Source: Candidula unifasciata (lineage: Eukaryota > Mollusca > Gastropoda > Stylommatophora > Geomitridae). From it: 64,000 nucleotides of DNA. A program made the translations under genes and the position numbers. Below are positions 20,640 through 33,414 of the stretch, one piece after another. How positions within the stretch are numbered: position 1 is the stretch's first letter; each line of letters begins with the position of its first letter. The notes below the pieces were generated by a model. It was not told the DNA's origin and searched no databases. It was given only the letters and a program-made list of their open reading frames with translations. Location of the stretch: assembly GCA_905116865.2 (NCBI GenBank), contig CAJHNH020002047.1:124001-188000 (forward strand). Reading direction: 5' to 3'.

Positions 20640-21362
20640 ACTACTCTCAACAATAGCTGTTTACAACATAATATGAGAATCAGTACAGAAAAAACAGAAG
20701 TTATGAAGATCAGCAGAACACACAGGCCATTGAATATAAATGTTGGAAGTGCCAAAATCAAGCAAACCAAAGAGTTCAAATACTTGGGCAGTATATTTAC
20801 AGAGGATGGAAGAATGGACAGAGAGATAGAAACAAGAATACAGAAAGCAAATGCTGTCACATACCAACTATCACCTCTGCTTAAACATCCAGATATAACC
20901 ATGAAGACCAAAAGACAATTGATAAACACCATCTTCATTCCAACACTCTGCTACCAGTGCCAGACATGGACAATCAACAAGACCCACGAAAGAAAAATAG
21001 AAGCCTGTGAAATGAAATGTCTAAGAAAAGCAGCGAATAAGACCAGACTAGACAGGATAAAGAATATAGACATTAGAAACACTGTCAAAACTACACCATG
21101 TTTAGACTACATAGAACATCAAAGAATGAAATGGTTTGGACATCTAACCAGGATGAAAAATGATCAAATAACATCACAAATTTTCAACCAAAGAAGCTCA
21201 GGATATAAGGCAAGAGGAAGACCAAGGAAACAGTGGATTGACGGGGTCTCCGAAACCTGCCAAAAGCATGGCCTCAGAACATCAGATGCTGCCCGCCTTG
21301 CTTACGACAGGAACTTGCATCTCCCCACAACGCTTAGCGGCATACGTGGAAGGAAAAAGTAA
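20640..21362 (+). mobile_element. RTE-like retrotransposon 3' part, open 229-codon frame
   Basis: A 5'-truncated element. The frame 20673-21362 is uninterrupted and gives the thumb and C-terminal regions: ISTEKTEVMKISR, EFKYLGSIFTEDGRMDREIE, FIPTLCYQCQTWTI, MKWFGHLTRM, ARGRPRKQWIDG. The FADD box lies before the truncation, so no active polymerase is encoded. The intact frame suggests recent insertion. It overlaps the same family as 2057-3277 in the TEKTE to NVGSA segment. Confidence 0.9.
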
Positions 21363-21508
21363 AGTAAGCTAAACTAATTTAAATAATATTTTAACAAAAT
21401 TTTCATTGTCATCATTTACCTGCCGTCGATATTGATTGCAGTAAATCTATTTCTTTCTCCGCCTTTCTAGCCCCGAACCGAATGGAGCATAGTCAAGTCG
21501 TACTCTTC

Positions 21509-21575
21509 CAAATACCGGTTTTTGTCTTTGAATAATTTGGGACCGGTATTCGGAAGAGTGCCTGCCAGGCACCCT
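21509..21575. mobile_element. Miniature Merlin-like end pair
   Basis: ACTCTTCCAAATACCGG at the left is inverted as CCGGTATTCGGAAGAGTGCC at the right, only 67 bp overall. The interior TTTTTGTCTTTGAATAAT matches the right inner end of the 10.3-kb element (13175-13193). It is a deletion derivative with both ends and almost no middle. Confidence 0.75.
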
Positions 21576-21606
21576 TGCCAAGTCGTTCTATTCTTCGCTG
21601 TAAAAA

Positions 21607-21878
21607 GTAAAAAGTAAAGGACCCTTTTCCACGCCTTTAGGCGTATAGGGCATACAGGGCTAGACCTATATTTTATAGACCAATCGGAACACGATGTGTG
21701 ATGTGGTCAGCTTCACACCGGTCACCTTTACTTCCCGGGACTGCACCCGGTACCCACTCAAGGCTGGGTCGACCTGGAAGCCAAGGTCATTTTTGAAAAT
21801 AATTCGGCTCCGCCAGTGAGCAAACCCACGACCTTCCGATCCGCGGCGAGCGTCTAGTCGCTCGGCCACAGGGACTCC
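21607..21878 (-). mobile_element. tRNA-derived SINE
   Basis: Minus orientation. The head has an A box TGGCCGAGCGA (one mismatch, of the leucine/serine tRNA type) and a degraded B box. The body matches the SINE at 4817: CCCACTCAAGGCTGGGTCGA and ATTTTATAGACCAATCGG. The tail is GTAAAGGACCCTTTTCCACG. Confidence 0.87.
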
Positions 21879-21881
21879 TAA

Positions 21882-22152
21882 AGTAAAGATCCTTTTACAC
21901 GCCTATAGGCGTATCGGGCATATGGAAAGAGCACCCATATTTTTTACAGACCAATCTGTACTTGGTGGGTAATGTGGTCAGCATTACGCCAGCCATCTTT
22001 ACTTCCCAGGACAGCCATCCTGGTACCCATTTGAGGCTGGGTCGACCTACGACGTCCCATACCACGATAAAAATCCACGCAGCCCGCAGTGGGTTTTGAT
22101 CGCGGTACGTTGGATTACAAGTCGGACTCGCAACGCCTAAGCCACCGCTATC
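21882..22152 (-). mobile_element. tRNA-derived SINE with a different head
   Basis: Sits directly next to the previous SINE in the same orientation. The body is the same family (GGTGGGTAATGTGGTCAGCA, TACTTCCCAGGACAG). The head differs: minus-strand A box TGGCTTAGGCG is perfect, and a weak B box GATCAAAACCC follows. Confidence 0.82.
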
Positions 22153-22724
22153 CTTCGCTGATTACTGATTTAAGAATTGACATCAAAGCACACCGTGCAT
22201 ACCCATAGTTGCTCCGTCTCCTGCAGCAAATGACGTAAGGTGTAGATGCGAACTGTTCCTGTCTTCTGCCTTTCTGGTAATCCTAGTTTCAGCTTCATAG
22301 CAAACGGGTCACCCCATAGTTGCTCCGCTCCTGTGCCAACGAAAAACACACTTGCTCACAGTGTCACGCCATGCACTTAACTCAGAAGCTGGGCGACGAA
22401 ACTATATACTTCCAGTCTACAAATGGAGCAAAAATACAGCGGCCACCGTCAAGCAGAAAAAAAAAACATTTGCCACGGCTTTTAAAAAAAAGTTGGCCGT
22501 GCCTAGCGTCCATTTTGAGCTGAAGCATTATATGAGGGTTAATAAACGGTCCCCAGCAGTACCCTCATTAATAGCTGGGGAAGGAACTTAGGACATTACA
22601 TCCACCAGTAGGCGTCGCCCCTACAACGACCTGCCTGCCTTCGTTAACGACTGTTACCCAACAGCCATGCAGTTCTTTGGCACGAAGGAGACATCTTGAA
22701 CTTGGGTTTCGGACTGCCGACTCC
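22153..22724. other. No recognised feature
   Basis: CCCATAGTTGCTCCG occurs twice (22203 and 22313), a short direct repeat. Small ORFs near 22320-22590 lack known motifs. Confidence 0.5.
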
Positions 22725-23770
22725 CTACAAGATGTTTTTTTTTAATGTTTTGTTATCACAATTGATGTCACTGCACATTGGGCATACCCATGCGCGCTCA
22801 ATTCTCCGAAGCAGCAGCCACTTTAAAGTACTTCTACTAATTGTCCACATGAGAAGCTGGTTATATTGTCTCCTTTTTCGGCCTCGAAGACGGCAAAGAC
22901 GTGCATCACCATGCTTAACTCCTATGTCACGCAATTGTGTTAGTGTCAGGGATTCATCATTCTCCACTAGCCCAGTTGGTACAGCGTTGACGATATCTGC
23001 TCTGTCCCTACTTTTTCCCGCAATCATTAGTGCAATGTTTGCCAGTTGGTCCGCTCGCTCATTTCCCTTCACGCCCGCATGACCCAGTATAGATCCAGGT
23101 TGGTGTGCGATTTTCGAATGCTTTCTATCCATTCAGAGCGCATACTGCCTGTTGCTATCCTCTCAAGCATATTCAATGAGTCTGATACAATTACTGCCTG
23201 TGTGGTGGTTTGCTCGGATACCCATGCTAAAGCTCTAGAAGCAGCGGCTATTTCCATTGTCATGCTTGACGTGGTTGTCTGGTAAGCGCCCCTTCCTTGA
23301 TCCGCGCTTCACGGATTCATCTGTGTAGATGATGATATCTTCTTGGTCTGAATGCTGATCTATCAGTTCCCTTACTTCTGTGTCTACGGCGTCAAAGAAT
23401 TTGATCCCTGCAGTACCTTTCGAGTGTGATGACAACCTTAGAGATGCCATGCATGTCTACTGGTGCATTCGTCCATTCTTTTCCATGACTGATCACGTCT
23501 AGGTCACATACCTGCTGGATTAAAGCCTTTGCCATCCAAGAGCGGCCTATTTTGAGACGCGTTCCTTTTGTGTCGTGTATAGCTGTGTGCAATGGATGGT
23601 TAACGTCTGCCGATACCCTCATGTAAGCCTTGACCTGTGCCACTTTGTATCTGCTAGTCATCGTCGGCAAACCCAAAAGACATCCATGTGGCACAACTGT
23701 TCTTATCCTATGTAAAACATGTCCACAGCTCACAGAGATAAACCTACAGCAACTAAAAGCTGACAAGACT
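22725..23770 (-). mobile_element. RNase H domain of a non-LTR retrotransposon, frameshifted
   Basis: Across three minus-strand frames the RNase H motifs appear in order: IIIYTDESV (first Asp) near 23320, AVIVSDSLNMLERI near 23175, and GHAGVKGNERADQLANIA near 23050. Before them comes the linker LPTMTSRYKVAQVKAYMRVS; after them, a CPMC pair near 22780. At least two frame changes separate the parts. It is not the family seen at 1-1243. Confidence 0.85.
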
Positions 23771-23829
23771 TCAATCCTTTGACACTCAGAAAAATTTCGG
23801 AGACCTAGAACTTAGGATTTAATAGCTTG

Positions 23830-24693
23830 ACTAAGACATATTGTGTCAAACATGGACAGAGATGACAGAACTGAAGCTGTGGGCCTGACTAGGACATATT
23901 GTGTCAAACATGGACAGAGATGACAGAACTGAAGCTGTGGGCCTGACTAGGACATATTGTGTCAGACATGGACAGAGATGACAGAACTGAAGCTGTGGGC
24001 CTGACTAGGACATATTGTGTCAGACATGGACAGAGATGACATCTGAAGCTGTGGGCCTGACTAGGATATATTGTGTCAGACATGGACAGAGATGACAACT
24101 GAAGCTGTGGGCCTGACTAGGACATATTGTGTCAGACATGGACAGAGATGACATCTGAAGCTGTGGGCCTGACTAAGACATATTGTGTCAGACATGGACA
24201 GAGATGACAGAACTGAAGCTGTGGGCCTGACTAGGATATATTGTGTTCTCATGGACAGAGATGACATCTGAAGCTGTGGGCCTGACTAGGATATATTGTG
24301 TCAGACATGGACAGAGATGACATCTGAAGCTGTGGGCCTGACTAGGATATATTGTGTCAGACATGGACAGAGATGACAACTGAAGCTGTGGGCCTGACTA
24401 GGACATATTGTGTCAGACATGGACAGAGATGACAGAACTGAAGCTGTGGGCCTGACTAGGACATATTGTGTCAGACATGGACAGAGATGACAGAACTGAA
24501 GCTGCGGGCCTGACTAGGACATATTGTGTCAAACATGGACAGAGATGACAGAACTGAAGCTGTGGGCCTAGACTAGGGGTTATTGTGTCAGACATGGACA
24601 GAGATGACAGAACTGAAGCTGTGGGCCTGACTAGGGCATATTGTGCAAAACATGGACAGAGATGACAACTGAAGCTGTGGGCCTGACTAGGAT
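23830..24693. repeat. 58-bp minisatellite, about 15 units
   Basis: The unit contains GACATATTGTGTCAGACATG, then GACAGAGATGACAGAACTGA, then AGCTGTGGGCCTGACTAG. Shorter variants lack a few bases at GACATCTGAAG or GACAACTGAAG. Minus-strand ORFs reading HSFSSVISVHV are repeat artefacts. Confidence 0.97.
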
Positions 24694-24835
24694 AGATTAC
24701 CGCCCTCTTTTGCTTCCCCTCTTGCCCCCAAAACTTCCCCTCTTACCCCCTTCCTCTCCCCTTCCCCCCTCATCTCCCCGTCCCCTCTTCCCCCCCCTCA
24801 AAAGAAAGGTCCCCCTCTTATCTATGGACATCTAA
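24694..24835. repeat. Polypyrimidine tract
   Basis: C/T-rich on the + strand (CCCCTCTTACCCCC and variants), about 120 bp, directly following the 58-bp array. Confidence 0.85.
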
Positions 24836-25189
24836 GGCTTCTGCCATATTTAGTAAACGTTTAATTTTTAATAAGGCCAAATTTATTCACAAAATCCTAT
24901 CTAAAGATACTCCAAATTACATAGACCGATTTATTTCAATCTAATCCTAAGAATAGCAAGCGACTAGTTATTACATTTGCCTAAACCCAAATTGATTCAT
25001 TTAAACAAGTCTAGCATATTCTGCTGCTCATTTATGGAACCATCTTCACCCATCTGAAACTACAAAAAGTCCTTACTCATTTAACCGCAAACTCTTTCAT
25101 TTCATGATTATCACCGTTACATGCCACCTTAAATGTAGTTAATAATCCACAATGCATTACTAGTTAAATTAATTGCAGTACGTATGATA
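24836..25189. other. No recognised feature
   Basis: AT-rich unique-looking sequence with no ORF of note. ATTxATTTATGGAACCATCTTC-like phrases hint at a decayed retroelement end, but this is not supportable. Confidence 0.4.
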
Positions 25190-26100
25190 AAAAATCGTTG
25201 TATGCGCGTATGTGTGACATGCTGGCGTGTGTAGGCGTATGTGTGTATGTACTATTCTGTGTATGCATGGGTAACTGTATACGTTTGTGTGTATTATCTG
25301 TGTCTAGGCGTGTGTCTTTAGTGAGTGTGTCTGTTTGTCTGTATGGTGTCTGGGTGAGTGTCTGTGTGTGTCTGCGTGTCAGTCTGTGTTGTGTGTCTGT
25401 GTGTGTTTTTATGTCTATCTGTATGTGTGGCTGCGTGTGTGTCTGTGTGTGTGATTGTATGTGGATATGTGCGCTTGGCTGCATGTTTGTCTGTGTGTGT
25501 GTGTGTCTGTCTGTTTGTGTGTATTTATGCTGTGTCTGTAGGTGTTTTTCTGCATGTGTCTGTGTGTCTATGCCTGCGTGTGCCTGTGGCTGTGTGTTTC
25601 TCTGTGTGTTGTTTCGTGTGTATTTGTATGTTCAAATTTTTGATAATGTGTGTGTGTGTGTGTGTGCGAGTATTCTGGCGTCTGTGGGTGTGTTAGTATG
25701 TGTTTGTGTCTGTCTCTGTGTGTCAGTGTGTGTGTGTGTGCCATTATGTGTCTGTAGGTGTGTATGGCTGCATGTGTATATGTGTCTGTGCGTGGCTTTG
25801 TGTGTATCTGTGTGAGTCTCTATCGGTGTGTCTATTATATTATGTCTGCGTGTCTCTGCTTGTGTCGGGTTATGCCTCTGTGTGCGTATGTCTGTGTGTG
25901 TATATCTGTGTATGTGTGGGTGTTGCGTATGTCAATGTGTGTGTCTATTTCCCTGCCTGCGTGTTTGTATGTGTACGAGTGTGTGTGCCCGTGACTGCAT
26001 GTGTGTGTGTCTGTATGTGTCTGGATTGTATGCGTGTGTGTTTTAGAACGTGTGTATGTATGTATGTATGTATGTATGTATGTATGTATGTATGTATGTA

Positions 26101-26131
<31 letters not shown>

Positions 26132-26760
26132 GTCTATTATATTATGTCTGCGTGTCTCTGCTTGTGTCGGGTTATGCCTCTGTGTGCGTATGTCTGTGTG
26201 TGTATATCTGTGTATGTGTGGGTGTTGCGTATGTCAATGTGTGTGTCTATTTCCCTGCCTGCGTGTTTGTATGTGTACGAGTGTGTGTGCCCGTGACTGC
26301 ATGTGTGTGTGTCTGTATGTGTCTGGATTGTATGCGTGTGTGTTTTAGAACGTGTGTATGTATGTATGTATGTATGTATGTATGTATGTGTGTGTGTGTA
26401 TGTATGTATGTGTGTGTATGTATGTATGTAGGTATGTATGTGTGTATGTATGTATGTATGTATGTGTGTATGTATGTGTGTATGTATGTATGTGTGTATG
26501 GATGTATGTGTGTATGTATGTATGTGTGTATGTATGTATGTGTGTATGTATGTATGTGTGTATGTATGTATGTGTGTATGTATGTATGTGTGTGTGTATG
26601 TATGTGTGTGTCCCTGTGTGGGTGGGGGTGTTCGGGGGGGGAATTGGGTGTGTGTGTGTTATGTATGTGTGTGTGCATGTTTGTATGTATGTGGATGTAT
26701 GTGTGTACTTAGTGCCTATATGTTTGTGTGTGAGTCATTGGGCGCGTGAGCGTGCGTACA
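25190..26760. repeat. GT-rich complex microsatellite with 302-bp duplication
   Basis: 1.5 kb of TGTG, TGTC and (TGTA)n sequence on the + strand. A unit beginning TCTATTATATTATGTCTGCG occurs at 25831 and 26133 and stays identical for over 220 bp, so it is a recent 302-bp duplication. (GTAT)n runs follow each copy (26053-26100 and from 26353). The long Cys/Val ORFs on + and His/Thr ORFs on - are by-products. Confidence 0.97.
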
Positions 26761-26919
26761 TATTTTACCAGCCATGCTTTTGTTTTTTGATATATAATAT
26801 GCATATTATTACATGAATATAACATGCTTCATGAATATAACTGCTGTGTGAAAGATGGAAGTTTGGAAGGGCCGAATGTAAGACAGGCCTGCGTGCCTAA
26901 TTTGTAAAGTTCGTTCGTT

Positions 26920-27176
26920 CTCCCCTTCCCCTCTTACCCCCCTCCCCTCTCCTCTCCCCTTCCCCTCTTGCCCCCCTCTCCTCTCCCCTCTAACCCCCCT
27001 CCTCCCTTACCCCCCTCTCCCCTCTAACCCCCCCCTCTCCCCTTTTGCCCCCCTTCCCTCCCTCTCCCCCTCCCCTCTTACCCCCTCCCTCCTCCTTCCC
27101 TCTTACCCCCCCCCTCTCCTCCCTCTTACCCCCCCCCTCCTCCTTCCCTCTTACCCCCCCTCCTCCTTCCCTTAAA
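26920..27176. repeat. Polypyrimidine tract, about 255 bp
   Basis: Almost uninterrupted C and T on the + strand, built on CCCCTCTTACCCCC units. It is similar in unit to 24694-24835, on the other side of the GT array. The minus-strand Gly/Glu ORF is an artefact. Confidence 0.95.
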
Positions 27177-27992
27177 AAAGTCAAGAATATCAAATAACAC
27201 ATGTGGACCCACATCAGTGGATCTCACCTTGGTGTGAAAAGATAATGTCCTTCCGTTTACTTCTAGGCAATGATGATGATGATAAAATATCACACTAGAC
27301 AGATGATCATAAACACAGGAGCACAAAATATCTTATGTCCAGTGTACGAAACCGGCAGGTTCTTCAATCTCTGCATTCTTCTTGTCCTGCAAACAATGAA
27401 ATGTGAAGGATGATGAACCACCAACCACTTGCCAACTTCGCCAGTCACATTACCAACGCCAGGATTGCACAAAAGCAGACAAGCAAACCGGCAACCTGTC
27501 TGACTGCAGGTGCTTCTATGTCCAATGAGCCCAATGTTCCAGTTAGTACATGGCCTTCAGCTGTTTGCAAGTTACAGAGATCTGCAAAAAGAAAGTGAGA
27601 AAGCCACTGAGAGGACACACATAGCACTGTTCAAGACCAAGTCACTCTCTCACGGCACTCACCTCTAGTACTTTATGGTTTAAAAACTAATCAACACCTG
27701 TCAAACTCTGCCCCCAAACATATACTAACTAGAGCATGCGTGTGACATGTCGCCCAAGCTCATGCCACACACATTCACATAAATAACATGATCTCTACAT
27801 CTACGGTATCAGACACTCCTAGTATGTCAAAGTAAGGCAAAGTTTCAGGCACAATGAACAAACAAAACCCCAGATGAAACTGGTGCCACAATATAGAACT
27901 ACAAGACAATGGGGCTGCTGTCACAACAAAATGACAGACAAGAACACAAATCAGATCAGTTGAACAAAAAAAACCACCAAACATTTTTTTTA
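27177..27992. other. No recognised feature
   Basis: No motif-bearing ORF or repeat; a short ATGATGATGATGAT tract lies near 27270. Confidence 0.5.
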
Positions 27993-28216
27993 AGGACCCT
28001 TCTCCACATATTCAGGCTAGGCTGATATTTTATAGACCAATCGCTACTCAGTTGGAAATGTGGTCAACATCCTGCTGGCCGTCTTTACTTCCCAGGACTT
28101 TACCTGGTAACCACTCAACCCCGTGTCTACCTGGAAGCCAAGGTAACTTTTTGTAGAGAAAAAAGTCCTCTGTCAAGACCCACCAAACACAAACTTTTGC
28201 TCTGCAGGCGAGTGTC
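27993..28216 (-). mobile_element. SINE, decayed copy
   Basis: The body matches the 4817/21607 family (ATTTTATAGACCAATCGCTA, TACTTCCCAGGACTTTACC, TACCTGGAAGCCAAGG). The tRNA-like head is barely recognisable. Confidence 0.75.
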
Positions 28217-30890
28217 ATTACAACAATGGCAGTTCCTCAAATAGACCACTATGGGCAGATCAAACAAGTAGACCATGTCTGGAAACTGCTGCTGGGGAAC
28301 ATCTGTGCAAGGAAGACAATGGTTTTAACAGAAAGATATTAGAAAGGGGATGCCCAAATGTACCATCATGATAAGGGAACTGACACCAGAGATTTATTGC
28401 TGCTAACAGTCCATCAATGGAAGACAGTGACATGTCTGACACTGTAGCAACAATACAATGATCCATACAGAATATAGCAAGAATACCATGATCAATACAA
28501 CATGCAACATTTCTCTGACACAGTAGAAAAATACAATGATCCATACAACAATTCTCTGACAGAATGTAGCACGAATACTATGATCCATACAACAGTAGAA
28601 TACTGCAATCAGCATATATTAAGTAGTGACTACGGTGTTCGGCAATTTGCGGTCTTTTGGCAATTTCCATTACCATGGAAACCGTTTGAAACTTGTTTCG
28701 CAAATGTCAGCTGGGGTTTCAGGATGGGTCCTAATCTCTCATGAAATTGTGCGATTGGTGTGATTTTCACCCACTCTAAATAGCTGAAAAGGGCGGGAAC
28801 GAACCCGATTAACAACGCATGTCTACGACAGCCGGACGTCCTCTGTTTTTCTGTTACATCAGTTTTGATTGAAAATAGCGATAAGTATTCAGGGTTGGCT
28901 TTAGGCTTTAACTGTTACTGTACCTGGTAATGCTAGTTATAATTGAATTCTCCGTCCAATTTTACATTTGTATATAAAATTTCTTTCTGGTACGTGGCTA
29001 GGTAGATGTACAGTGACATTTTTCAGGCAATCGCTGGCTCAGCCAGTCTCATTGTCTGCCATCTTGTCCAATGCAAACAAAGCCAAAACGAAAGTTGCGC
29101 AGTTTGGTTGTTGCACAGAGAAAACTTCTTGTTTCTGGGAGACAAGTTTTAGCAGCTGTTTTTTACATCTCATCTCCACAAAAACCTACATATCTCAGCT
29201 CAGAAATGACATACAAGCCTAAATGAGGTACCGTTGGAAAGAGATTGTTTACAGCTATCTAACTGCTTTATTGGTGTAGAGGGCATTTTAAAATTTTGAC
29301 TGAAATATCTATATTAAGACACACTGGGTCATGTTTTTTTTTTCACATCTTCATTTTATCTGACATGTACACATTGTCTGTAGCAGATCTTTACACAACA
29401 TTCCTCCAACAATGACATGCCAGAAAGACTCAACATGTCATCTGCTCTTCTCTTCTCCCAGTGACCTCAGCCGAGTGTTGGGGGTTTGCCTAGTTACCCA
29501 CCCTGCTATGTCCCGTGTACGACAGCTGACCCTTGTAGGATCCAAGGTTTCCATTACTTTTTTTTATTCTATGCATCTGTGACTAAATATTTCAGTCTGT
29601 GGAGACCTGGCTGTTAAAATGTTGGTTTTCTGCGACTATCTGTCTTCTCATCCTTCTTTCTTCTATCTTCATCCAAAGATATAACTGCGTTGTGTCTGTT
29701 TACACCACAGCAGCGATATCTGCTCTTTTCAGCCGACACATCTGACTTCCGCAGGCATTTTTTGTTGATCAGGTTAGCCTTCCCAGAACTGTGCAATTCA
29801 AAAGCTCTGATTTCCTTCTTTACTGATTGTGAAATTACTAGATGTTGCTACAGAAAAGATGCGTGTCATAAGATCAACTATGGAGGGTTGGCCTGTAGCT
29901 GGATATCTCATGCAGCAGAGAACTAGTTAGGGGCCTATGCTCCAAGGGGGACACAAAAATCAAACAAGGAAGAAGACAAAGAATATACAATAAATAAAGA
30001 TAAAAATTGTCAGAAACATTGGTAAAATAATCATATCCCTGGTGACAAGGACCCAGTCAGCTGGGTGTAACTCACTTGAACGAGGCAGTCGACGGTGGAG
30101 GTGTTGAGGGCTTATGGATTCTCATCCATGACCTCGGTTGTGCTTGCAATCAAAGGAGCTTCCTTATACAAATTCTGTGAAGTCAGAAAAAAAAAGACAT
30201 ATATTTACGGATTTTTTGTTGTACAATTAAACAATGTCTCGCACTTTGGCTGCAGGTTACAAAAGAACCTATTCCTCTTCTCCCTACACTTGCAGACATT
30301 AACTGCATATATATTTCCAGATAGCAGCAGTGGTCAACTTGATTCTGCTCACAGGCCCACCGTTTGTTCTCAACCTGAGTGGGTACAGACTGAAATAGAA
30401 ATCTCTCTGCACATGTTGGATACTCTTGCAGAAAATGTTTTGACATCATGTTACCAATCTGAGCTACATTCATGACCATCTTCTCACTTGAGCTTGCTGA
30501 TCAGTATTTCATCTGGTGACGATGTCCCGTGTGGGATCCTAAGATTGTAATTTGGTCCACTTGTGTCAAACTGGTTAGCATGTTAATATGATCCTAAGCA
30601 GCTTCTTTCACTGACTGTGTAATCCCCACGTAGTCTCCTCATAGCTATGTCTATATATTAAAGTTAATGTTGAGAGGACTGGCTTTACTGCACTGGGGTT
30701 TTCCAGTGTGGCTCAGTCTCTCTCTGCAGAAAGGCTAGCTGCCTGCCCACAGTGCTGGTCACAAAGCACAAACTCCACAGCTCATGCAACATTTGCCAGG
30801 GATCTCATACAAAATTGCAATTATGGAGTTAACCACCTACTTTTGAGTGCAAGGCAAATGGCTTGACCACTGAGATAACTATGTCCAGCA
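28217..30890. other. No gene; short dispersed repeats
   Basis: Contains loose repeats of ACAATGATCCATACA (28450-28600). 29539-29652 recurs at 31448-31560 (GGTTTCCATTACTTTTTTT, CTGTGGAGACCTGGCTGTTA). 29665-29800 resembles 52455-52790 in a POR intron (GCCGACACATC, CTGACTTCxGCAGGCATTT). ORFs here, including 30095-30475, show no known family. Confidence 0.6.
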
Positions 30891-30894
30891 TGGT

Positions 30895-31425
30895 CACACT
30901 ATACACTAGTCTGAACATGGCCACCAGGAAATGTTCTGTGAAATAAAAGTGGCCACACATGCAGCAAGCTCACTAAACCCTAGTCTGAACATGAACAGTA
31001 GGAAATGTTCTGTGAAATAAAGGTGGCCACACATGTAGCCAGTTCACCCTACCCTTGTCTGAATATGACCACTAGGAAATGTTTTGTTAGATAAAGGTGG
31101 CCACACATGAAGCCAGTTCACCCTACCCTTGTCTGAATATGACCACTAGGAAATGTTTTGTTAGATAAAGGTGGCCACACATGAAGCCAGTTCACCCTTC
31201 CCTCGTCTGAACATGACCCCCATAAAATGTTTTGTTAGATAAAGGTGGCCACACATGTAGCCAGTTCACCCTACCCTCGTCTGAATATGACCCCTAGAAA
31301 ATGTTTTGTGAGGAGATAACGGTGGCCACACATGTAGCCAGCTTACCATCCCCTAGTCCAAACATGACCACCAGGAAATGTTCTGTGAAATAAAGGTGGC
31401 CATAAATCAGGCACGTGTGACAACT
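30895..31425. repeat. 74-bp tandem repeat, about 7 units
   Basis: The unit contains GACCACTAGGAAATGTTTTG and AAGGTGGCCACACATG followed by AGCCAGTTCACCCTACCC. The outer units are the most diverged. Confidence 0.95.
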
Positions 31426-31888
31426 GGTCCACAACAGAAATATATGGAGGTGGGATCCAAGGTTTCCATTACTTTTTTTATTCTATGTATCTGTGACTAA
31501 ATATTTCAGTCTGTGGAGACCTGGCTGTTAAAATGGTTTTCTGCGACTGTCTTCTCATCCAGCATATTCTATGGATGTTTCTGAGACTGTGCAATTTCTT
31601 CTATGTTGTGTATACAGCACACTCAGAGCCAAACCCCAGCAATTAACAGCTGTTTGTAGTTTCACCACACATTTTTACATTCACTAGTTTGCAACTGTTT
31701 CCTGAACGCCCGGCTCTCAATACCACTGTCCCTTCCTTTGTCTTCTTCACTCTGGCACTCACTGGTTATAAAATCCAGTGGAATGTTCTGGTTTGTTTCA
31801 AACACTTCTGTACTTCAGTCTTGTACCAGAACACCAGAAGCACCCAGACCTTTTAGGAAATACTGATAATTAGTTTATTTTTACAGAC

Positions 31889-33414
31889 TTATCATGCACA
31901 GCCAAGTTACAAACACTGACAAATCATGCACAGCCAAGTTACAAACACTGACACATCATGCACAGCCAAGCCACAAACACTGACACATCATGCACAGCCA
32001 AGCCACAAACACTGACTCATCATGTACAGCCAAGCCACAAACACTGACTCATCATGTACAGCCAAGCCACAAACACTGACTCATCATGTACAGCCAAGCC
32101 ACAAACACTGACTCATCATGTACAGCCAAGCCACAAACACTGACTCATCATGCACAGCTAAGCCCCAAACACTGACTCATCATGCAAAACCAAGCCACAA
32201 TAACTGACATCATGCAAAACCAAGCCACACATACTGACTCATCATGCACAACCAAGCCCCAAACAACGGCTCATCATGCACAACCAAGCCATAAACACTG
32301 ACTTATCATGCACAACCAAGCCCCAAACACTGACTCATCATGCACAACCAAGCCCCAAACACTGACTTATGATGTACAACCAAGCCCCAAACACTGACAT
32401 TTCATGCACAGCCAAGCCCCAAACACTGACTCATCATGCACAGCCAAGCCACAAACACTGACTCATCATGCACAACCAAGCCACAAACACTGACTCATCA
32501 TGCACAATCAAGCCCTAAACACCAAATTATAATGCACACTGACTTATGCACAGCCAAGCCCTAACTACTGACATATCATGCACAGCCAAGCCTCAAACAA
32601 TGACTTTCATGCACAGCTAAGCCCTAAACACTGACTCATATGCACAGCCAAGCCCCAAGCATTGACTTATCATGCACAGCCAAGCCACAATAACTGACAT
32701 ATCATGCACAGCCAGGCCCCAAACACTGATTTATCATGCACAGCCAAGCTACACATACTGACTTATCATGCACAACCAAGCCCAAAACACTGACTCATCA
32801 TGCACAGCCAAGCCCTAAACACTGACTCATCATGCACAGCCAAGCCCTAAACACTGACTCATCATGCACAGCCAAGCCACAGACTGATCATGCGAGCCAA
32901 GCCCCCTATACTGACTCATCATGCACAGCAGAGCCCCAAACATGACTCATCATGCACAGCCAAGCCCCAAACACTGACTCATCATGCAAAACCAAGCCAC
33001 AAACACTGACTCATCATGCACAGCCAAGCCACACACACTGACTTATGCATGACCAAGCCACAGACTCATCATGCACAGCTTAACCACAGACTCATCACGC
33101 ACAGCCAAGTCACACACACACTGACTTATTATGCACAGCCAAGCCCCAAACACTGACTTATTATGCACAACTAAGCCACAGACTCACCATGCACAGCCAA
33201 GCCACAGACAGTCTCATCATGCACAGCTAAGCTACAAACACTGACTTATCATGCACAGTTAAGCCACAAACACTGACTCATTATGTACAGCCAAGGACCA
33301 AATACTGACTTATCATGCACAGCCAAGCCACAAACACTGACTCATTATGCACAGCCAAGGACCAAACATTGACTTATCATGCACAGCCAAGCCACAAACA
33401 CTGATTCATCATGT
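31889..33414. repeat. 32-bp satellite, over 40 units
   Basis: The unit contains TCATGCACAGCCAAGCCACA followed by AACACTGACTCA. Central and right units show many substitutions and 1-10 bp deletions, while units near 32010-32150 are nearly identical. Arrays lack unique spacers, so this is not CRISPR. Confidence 0.97.

Noticed and set aside
25198..26816. Long Cys- and Val-rich + strand ORFs that could look like cysteine-rich secreted peptides
   Set aside because: They come entirely from TGTG/TGTA repeats; cysteine is just TGT. No signal peptide or gene context supports them.
31889..33414. CRISPR-like array of 32-bp repeats
   Set aside because: Units are head to tail without unique spacers, the host is an animal, and no cas genes are present.
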